Positions 58,831 to 62,747 of a DNA stretch of 62,747 nucleotides are shown here, piece after piece. A program made the position numbers and the translations under genes. Source of the DNA: DATLYF01 sp035575095 (lineage in GTDB: Bacteria > Pseudomonadota > Gammaproteobacteria > Competibacterales > Competibacteraceae); contig DATLYF010000106.1 in NCBI GenBank assembly GCA_035575095.1, positions 1 through 62,747 on the forward strand. The letters are read 5' to 3'. The notes beneath the pieces were generated by a model. It made no database searches and had not been told where the DNA came from. It saw only the letters and a list, made by a program, of their open reading frames with translations. Position 1 is the stretch's first letter; every line of letters starts with the position of its first letter.

Positions 58831-59754
58831 ATGGAAGCGGTAACCCTGGGTTGTATCCTCGCCGTGGCCCTGGACCGCTGGCTGGGGGAGCCCGTGCGCT
58901 GGCATCCTCTGGTGGGCTTCGGACGACTGGTGCAGGGAGTGGAAGCGTGGTGCTACGGTCCTGCCGAGTTATCCGCCGGCGCCCGTCGCCGGCGCGGGGT
59001 GCTGGCAGTGCTGCTGCTGCTCGTCCCGGCGGCGCTGCTGGCGGCCGCCCTGGGGGCCATTCCCTGGCTGGGCTGGCTGCTGGGCGTGGTGCTGCTCTAT
59101 CTGGCCATCGGTGCGCGCAGTCTGGAGCAGCATGCCCGTGCGGTGCACGACGCTCTGCAGGCAGGCGATCTGGCCCTGGCACGGGAGCGGGTGAGCTGGA
59201 TCGTCAGCCGCGACACCGCTGAGCTGGACGAGGAGGGCATCAGTCTCGCCACCGTGGAGTCGGTGCTGGAGAATGGCTGCGATGCCATCTTTGGCACCCT
59301 GTTCTGGTATGTGGCCGCCGGCGCTCCGGGGGTAGTGCTGTATCGCCTGGCCAATACCCTGGACGCCATGTGGGGCTATAAAAACGAACGCTATCGGCAC
59401 TTCGGCTGGGCCGCGGCGCGCCTGGACGATGCCCTCAACTGGCTGCCGGCGCGCCTCACTGCGTTCACCTACACCGTGCTCGGCGACCGGCGCCGTGCCT
59501 GGCGCTGCTGGCAGAGTCAGGGCTGCCATTGGAAGAGTCCCAACGCCGGGCCGGTGATGGCAGCCGGGGCCGGCGCCCTGCGCCTGCAACTCGGCGGACG
59601 CGCCCGCTATTTCGGCCGCGATGTGCAACGCCCGCCGCTGGGCGAGGGGTTGGCGCCGCGAGCGATGGATATCGAACGCGCGCTGCGCCTGGTGCGCCAC
59701 AGCCTGCGCTTGTGGCTGGGTGTGCTGCTGGTGCTGGCGCTGCTGCTGCGGTGA
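58831..59754 (+). CDS. cbiB: Adenosylcobinamide-phosphate synthase
   Basis: CbiB (CobD in Pseudomonas naming) attaches aminopropanol phosphate to adenosylcobyric acid in the inner membrane. The 307-residue protein has RWLGEPVRWHPLVGFGRLV, RDTAELDEEGISLATVESV, ANTLDAMWGYKNERYRHFGW and several membrane helices. The ATG at 58831 is preferred over the GTG two codons earlier; neither has a strong ribosome site. Confidence 0.94.
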   Translation: MEAVTLGCILAVALDRWLGEPVRWHPLVGFGRLVQGVEAWCYGPAELSAGARRRRGVLAVLLLLVPAALLAAALGAIPWLGWLLGVVLLYLAIGARSLEQHARAVHDALQAGDLALARERVSWIVSRDTAELDEEGISLATVESVLENGCDAIFGTLFWYVAAGAPGVVLYRLANTLDAMWGYKNERYRHFGWAAARLDDALNWLPARLTAFTYTVLGDRRRAWRCWQSQGCHWKSPNAGPVMAAGAGALRLQLGGRARYFGRDVQRPPLGEGLAPRAMDIERALRLVRHSLRLWLGVLLVLALLLR

Positions 59755-59888
59755 GTGATGCTTGCCCGCTTTGGAACTCGCTCCCCAAGGTGACCGGTAT
59801 GCTGTCGCAGCGCGGCTCCGGGCGCTGCCGTGGCCGTCGCACTCGTGCGATAATCCCGCCCCCTGGAAGCCTGCCAGGCAGGAACGCT

Positions 59889-60491
59889 GTGTCTCCCGAT
59901 TCCAACCGCATGCTCTCGCCGCATCGCCCGGAGCCGCGCTGGCGCGATCACCGCCAGTGGCGCCGCGCCGCCCTGCCGCACACCCTGGTTGGCTGGCTGC
60001 TGGAGAGCGGTTCCATGACCCGGCGCCTGCGCCAGGCTTGCGGCGGCGATGGCTTCAGTGTACGCGTGCTCGGCCAGTACCGAGCTCGGCCGTTGCCGAG
60101 CGAAGCGCGGCTGCTGGGACTGCCGGCGCGCAGCCAGGCCTGGGTGCGCGAGGTGCAACTGCTATGCCACGGCCAGCCCTGGTTGTTCGCCCGCACGGTG
60201 ATACCGCTGGCGCTGCTGCGCGGCTCCTGGCGTGGGCTCAAGGAACTGGGCAGCCGGCCGCTGGGGGAAGTGCTGTTCGCTGATCCCCGGGTGCACCGCG
60301 GCCCGTTGCAGCTGGCCTGCATCGGTGCCGGCCAACGCCTGCACCGGCGCGCCTTCGGGGCCCTGCCGGAAACGGTCGGGCCGCTGTGGGGGCGACGTTC
60401 CCTGTTCCATATCGGCGGCGGGCCGCTGCTAGTGTGCGAGATCCTGTTGCCGGACCTGGTCCGCGGATGTCACGGCTGCCGCGGGTCGTAA
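59889..60491 (+). CDS. ubiC: Chorismate lyase
   Basis: UbiC removes pyruvate from chorismate to give 4-hydroxybenzoate, the first step of ubiquinone synthesis. VREVQLLCHGQPWLFARTVIP and the product-binding LKELGSRPLGEVLFADP are family marks. The GTG at 59889 has CAGGAA 6 nt ahead (200 residues); an ATG at 59910 is the alternative. It lies 15 bp before ubiA. Confidence 0.93.
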   Translation: MSPDSNRMLSPHRPEPRWRDHRQWRRAALPHTLVGWLLESGSMTRRLRQACGGDGFSVRVLGQYRARPLPSEARLLGLPARSQAWVREVQLLCHGQPWLFARTVIPLALLRGSWRGLKELGSRPLGEVLFADPRVHRGPLQLACIGAGQRLHRRAFGALPETVGPLWGRRSLFHIGGGPLLVCEILLPDLVRGCHGCRGS

Positions 60492-60506
60492 CGCCGAGGA
60501 GCTGTC

Positions 60507-61373
60507 ATGGAATTCATCGCTGACCGCCTGCACCAATACGCCCTGCTGATGCGCCTGGACCGGCCTATCGGCACGCTGCTGCTCGCCTGGCCGACCCTGT
60601 GGGCGCTGTGGCTGGCCGGGCAGGGGCAGCCGGCGCAGCCGGTGGTGGTGATCTTCCTGCTCGGGGTGTTGCTGATGCGTTCGGCCGGCTGCGTCGTCAA
60701 CGACATCGCCGACCGCGACTTCGACCCGCATGTAGAACGCACCCGCGAGCGGCCGCTGGCGGCGCGGCGGGTGACGGTGCGCGAGGCGCTGCTGCTGTTC
60801 CTGGCGCTGTGCCTGCTCGCCTTCTTGCTGGTGCTCACCCTCAACTGGCTGACCGTAGCCCTGTCCTTCGTAGGGGTGGCGTTGGCCGCCAGCTATCCTT
60901 TCATGAAGCGCTTCCATCACCTGCCCCAGGCCCATCTGGGCGTGGCCTTCGGCTGGGGCATCCCTATGGCCTATGCGGCGCTCACCGGGCGGCTGCCGCT
61001 AGAGTGCTGGTTGCTGCTGGCGGCCAATGTGGTCTGGTCGCTGGTCTACGATACCCAGTACGCCATGGTGGACCGGGAGGACGACCTCAAGATCGGAGTG
61101 AAGTCCAGCGCCATCCTGTTCGGCCGCCGCGACAAGGCCATCATCGGCTCGCTGCAGGGCCTGCTGCTGGCGCTGCTATCCCTGATGGGGGTGGTCGCCG
61201 GCCTGGGCTGGGCCTATTACGTGGGGCTGTTCGCCGCCGCCTGGTCGGCCCTGTACCAGCAATACCTGATCCGCGACCGCGATACCCAGGGCTGCTTCCG
61301 TGCCTTCCTCAATAACAATTTGTTCGGGCTGGCGGTGTTCTGCGGAATTCTGCTCGATTCTCTGCCAGGGTGA
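60507..61373 (+). CDS. ubiA: 4-hydroxybenzoate polyprenyltransferase
   Basis: UbiA joins the polyprenyl tail to 4-hydroxybenzoate in the inner membrane. The 288-residue protein has about eight helices and both Asp-rich sites: SAGCVVNDIADRDFDPHVER and DTQYAMVDREDDLKIGVKS. GAGGAG lies ahead of the ATG. It converges on glcF with 21 bp between stops. Confidence 0.97.
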   Translation: MEFIADRLHQYALLMRLDRPIGTLLLAWPTLWALWLAGQGQPAQPVVVIFLLGVLLMRSAGCVVNDIADRDFDPHVERTRERPLAARRVTVREALLLFLALCLLAFLLVLTLNWLTVALSFVGVALAASYPFMKRFHHLPQAHLGVAFGWGIPMAYAALTGRLPLECWLLLAANVVWSLVYDTQYAMVDREDDLKIGVKSSAILFGRRDKAIIGSLQGLLLALLSLMGVVAGLGWAYYVGLFAAAWSALYQQYLIRDRDTQGCFRAFLNNNLFGLAVFCGILLDSLPG

Positions 61374-61394
61374 GAGTGAGGGCAGGTGGCGCCC

Positions 61395-62612
61395 TCACGC
61401 CAGCGCCTGATCCAGCACCTCGATCCAGTGCCGCACCGGTCGCCGCGTACCCCCCGCCAGGTGGGTGAGGCAGCCGATGTTGGCGGTAGCGATCAGTTCC
61501 GGATCGCCGGCTTCCAGGTTCTTGAGCTTGTTGTCGCGCAGAGTAAGCGACAGCTCCGGCTGCAGGATCGAGTAGGTGCCGGTCGAGCCGCAGCAGAGAT
61601 GGGCATCGTGCACCGGCGTGAGCTGGAAGCCGAGCCCGCTTAGCAGCCCCTCCACTACGCCGTCGAGCTTCTGTCCGTGCTGCAGGGTGCAGGGGGAGTG
61701 GAAGGCCAGCCGTCGGCCGCGGCCTACTTGCCGCCCTTGCAGACCCGCTTCCTGGGCCAGGAATTCGCCGATGTCGCGGGTCATGGCGCTGACTCGCGCC
61801 GCCTTCTCGGCATAGGCCGGATCGGCGTGCAGCAGGTGGCCGTATTCCTTGACCGTGACGCCGCAGCCGCTGATGTTGACGATGATGGCCTCGACGCCGC
61901 TCTCGATGGCCGGCCACCAGGCGTCGATCAGCCGACGCATGAAGTCCAGCCCTTCTTCCTGGGCGTTGAGATGGTAGCTGACCGCCCCGCAGCAGCCGGC
62001 GGCCGCTACGCGCTCGACGCTAACCCCCAAGCGGTCCAGCACCCGCGCCGTGGCGGCGTTGATGTCCGGGGCCAGGGCTGGCTGCACGCAGCCTTCGAGC
62101 AGCAGCACGCGGCGGGCGTGGCGCGCCGCCGGCCAGCGCCCCGCGGCCGCTGCTGCCGGCACTTTGGCCTTGAGGGCAGCTGGCAGCAGTGGTCGCAGCG
62201 CCTGGCCCAGGCGCAGCAGTGGGGTGAAGCGGGCGCGGTAGGGCAGCACCTGGCGCAGGCCCCAGCGCAGCAGGCGCTCGGGCAGCGGGCGCTGCACCCG
62301 CTCTTCTACTAGATGGCGGCCGATATCGGCCAGACGGTGGTAGGTGACGCCGGACGGGCAGGTGCTCTCGCAGGCACGGCAGGTCAGGCAGCGGTCCAGG
62401 TGCAACTGGGTCTTGGCGCTGACCTCGTGGCCCTCCAGCAATTGCTTGACCAGATAGATGCGCCCGCGCGGCCCATCCAGTTCGTTGCCGAGGAGCTGGT
62501 AGGTGGGGCAGGTGGCGTTGCAGAAGCCGCAATGCACGCAGGTGCGCAGGATCTGGTCGGCCTCGTGGCCCTCCGGGGTGTCCTTGATGAAATCGGCGAG
62601 CTGGGTCTGCAT
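61395..62612 (-). CDS. glcF: Glycolate oxidase iron-sulfur subunit
   Basis: GlcF passes electrons from the GlcD/GlcE flavoproteins to the membrane quinone pool during glycolate oxidation. The 405-residue protein has two 4Fe-4S motifs (CVHCGFCNATCPTY and CLTCRACESTCPSG). Two CCG domains follow (GCVQPALAPDINAATARVL with AGCCGAVSYHLN; FHSPCTLQHGQKL with LCCGSTGTYSIL). It starts 2 bp after the glcE stop, in the same order as in Pseudomonas and E. coli. Confidence 0.96.
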   Translation of the reverse strand: MQTQLADFIKDTPEGHEADQILRTCVHCGFCNATCPTYQLLGNELDGPRGRIYLVKQLLEGHEVSAKTQLHLDRCLTCRACESTCPSGVTYHRLADIGRHLVEERVQRPLPERLLRWGLRQVLPYRARFTPLLRLGQALRPLLPAALKAKVPAAAAAGRWPAARHARRVLLLEGCVQPALAPDINAATARVLDRLGVSVERVAAAGCCGAVSYHLNAQEEGLDFMRRLIDAWWPAIESGVEAIIVNISGCGVTVKEYGHLLHADPAYAEKAARVSAMTRDIGEFLAQEAGLQGRQVGRGRRLAFHSPCTLQHGQKLDGVVEGLLSGLGFQLTPVHDAHLCCGSTGTYSILQPELSLTLRDNKLKNLEAGDPELIATANIGCLTHLAGGTRRPVRHWIEVLDQALA

Positions 62613-62614
62613 GC

Positions 62615-62747
62615 TCAGAACTCCGGATAGAGACGGCCGCGGTTGAGGATGCCGTGGGGATCGAAGCTGGCCTTGAGCCGCCGGTGCAGCGCAGCGAGCG
62701 CCAGCGGCAGCGGTTGGAACACGGCGCCTTGTCGATCGCCGCCGCGG
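62615..62747 (-). CDS. glcE: Glycolate oxidase FAD-binding subunit, carboxy end only
   Basis: Only the last 43 codons are in the window; the gene enters from the right edge. The end reads ALHRRLKASFDPHGILNRGR then LYPEF, the typical carboxy end of GlcE (and of related FAD-linked oxidases). Together with glcF directly downstream this is GlcE, the second flavin subunit of glycolate oxidase. Confidence 0.88.
   Translation of the reverse strand, partial: RGGDRQGAVFQPLPLALAALHRRLKASFDPHGILNRGRLYPEF

Overview
The window is a GC-rich (by eye about 65%) stretch of chromosome from a gammaproteobacterium. Gene content and order (gltB - AAA/SPOR protein - aroB - aroK - pilQPONM; rph - yicC - gmk - rpoZ - spoT - ridA; recG; oxyR; ubiC - ubiA - glcF - glcE) resemble Pseudomonas and Chromatiales-type genomes. 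There is no sign of a prophage, insertion sequence, CRISPR array, tRNA or rRNA. Nearly all genes are housekeeping or metabolic, with a few accessory insertions. The precise genus cannot be fixed from the sequence alone.

Layout. 1-11208 (minus): the amino end of glutamate synthase (gltB) behind a structured leader, a DamX-like ATPase/SPOR protein, aroB, aroK, a large Ig-like lipoprotein, and the type IV pilus assembly operon pilMNOPQ. 11.5-15.9 kb: a nucleotidyltransferase-like protein, citrate synthase, ribosomal protein bL31 type B, rimO and a Rof-type Rho inhibitor. 16.0-21.6 kb (minus): an XRE-cupin regulator followed by two paralogous dimethylglycine/sarcosine-dehydrogenase-like flavoproteins. 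21.8-25.1 kb: CPXCG protein, hemW, rdgB and rph, with an unknown gene facing the other way between hemW and rdgB. 25.2-29.8 kb (plus): yicC, gmk, rpoZ, spoT, ridA. 29.9-32.0 kb: a secreted tyrosinase-like multidomain protein and a small unknown. 32.1-36.4 kb: recG, then an ALDH7-type dehydrogenase under a second XRE-cupin regulator with a perfect 20-bp palindrome in its promoter. 36.5-42 kb: a tandem PilJ-N protein, a small lipoprotein, rubredoxin reductase, purEK, oxyR and a Cys-rich secreted protein. 42.1-45.7 kb: aceK and icd, divergent. 46-50.7 kb: a frameshifted IclR remnant, lutABC behind a GntR-type operator, an RsuA-family pseudouridine synthase and an O-methyltransferase. 50.8-61.4 kb: small conserved genes, then a cobalamin nucleotide-loop set (pduO-type adenosyltransferase, cobU, cobT, cobC, cobS, cbiB) interrupted by a lytic transglycosylase with a long leader, then ubiC-ubiA. 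61.4-62.7 kb (minus): glcF and the end of glcE.

How the genes work together. pilMNOPQ builds the inner-membrane platform and outer-membrane secretin of the type IV pilus. gltA, icd and aceK sit on the citrate cycle and the glyoxylate branch point. lutABC and glcEF are two iron-sulfur/flavin systems for oxidising lactate and glycolate. The cob genes join the lower ligand to cobinamide. rph, rdgB, yicC, gmk, rpoZ, spoT and recG form the usual nucleotide, RNA and stringent-response neighbourhood. The parts most worth a second look are the regulatory structures (gltB leader, terminator over the aroK start, transglycosylase leader, leaderless XRE-cupin promoter) and the accessory proteins (tyrosinase-like protein, Ig-like lipoprotein in the pil-aro cluster, paired flavoprotein dehydrogenases). 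No clearly new multi-gene system was found.
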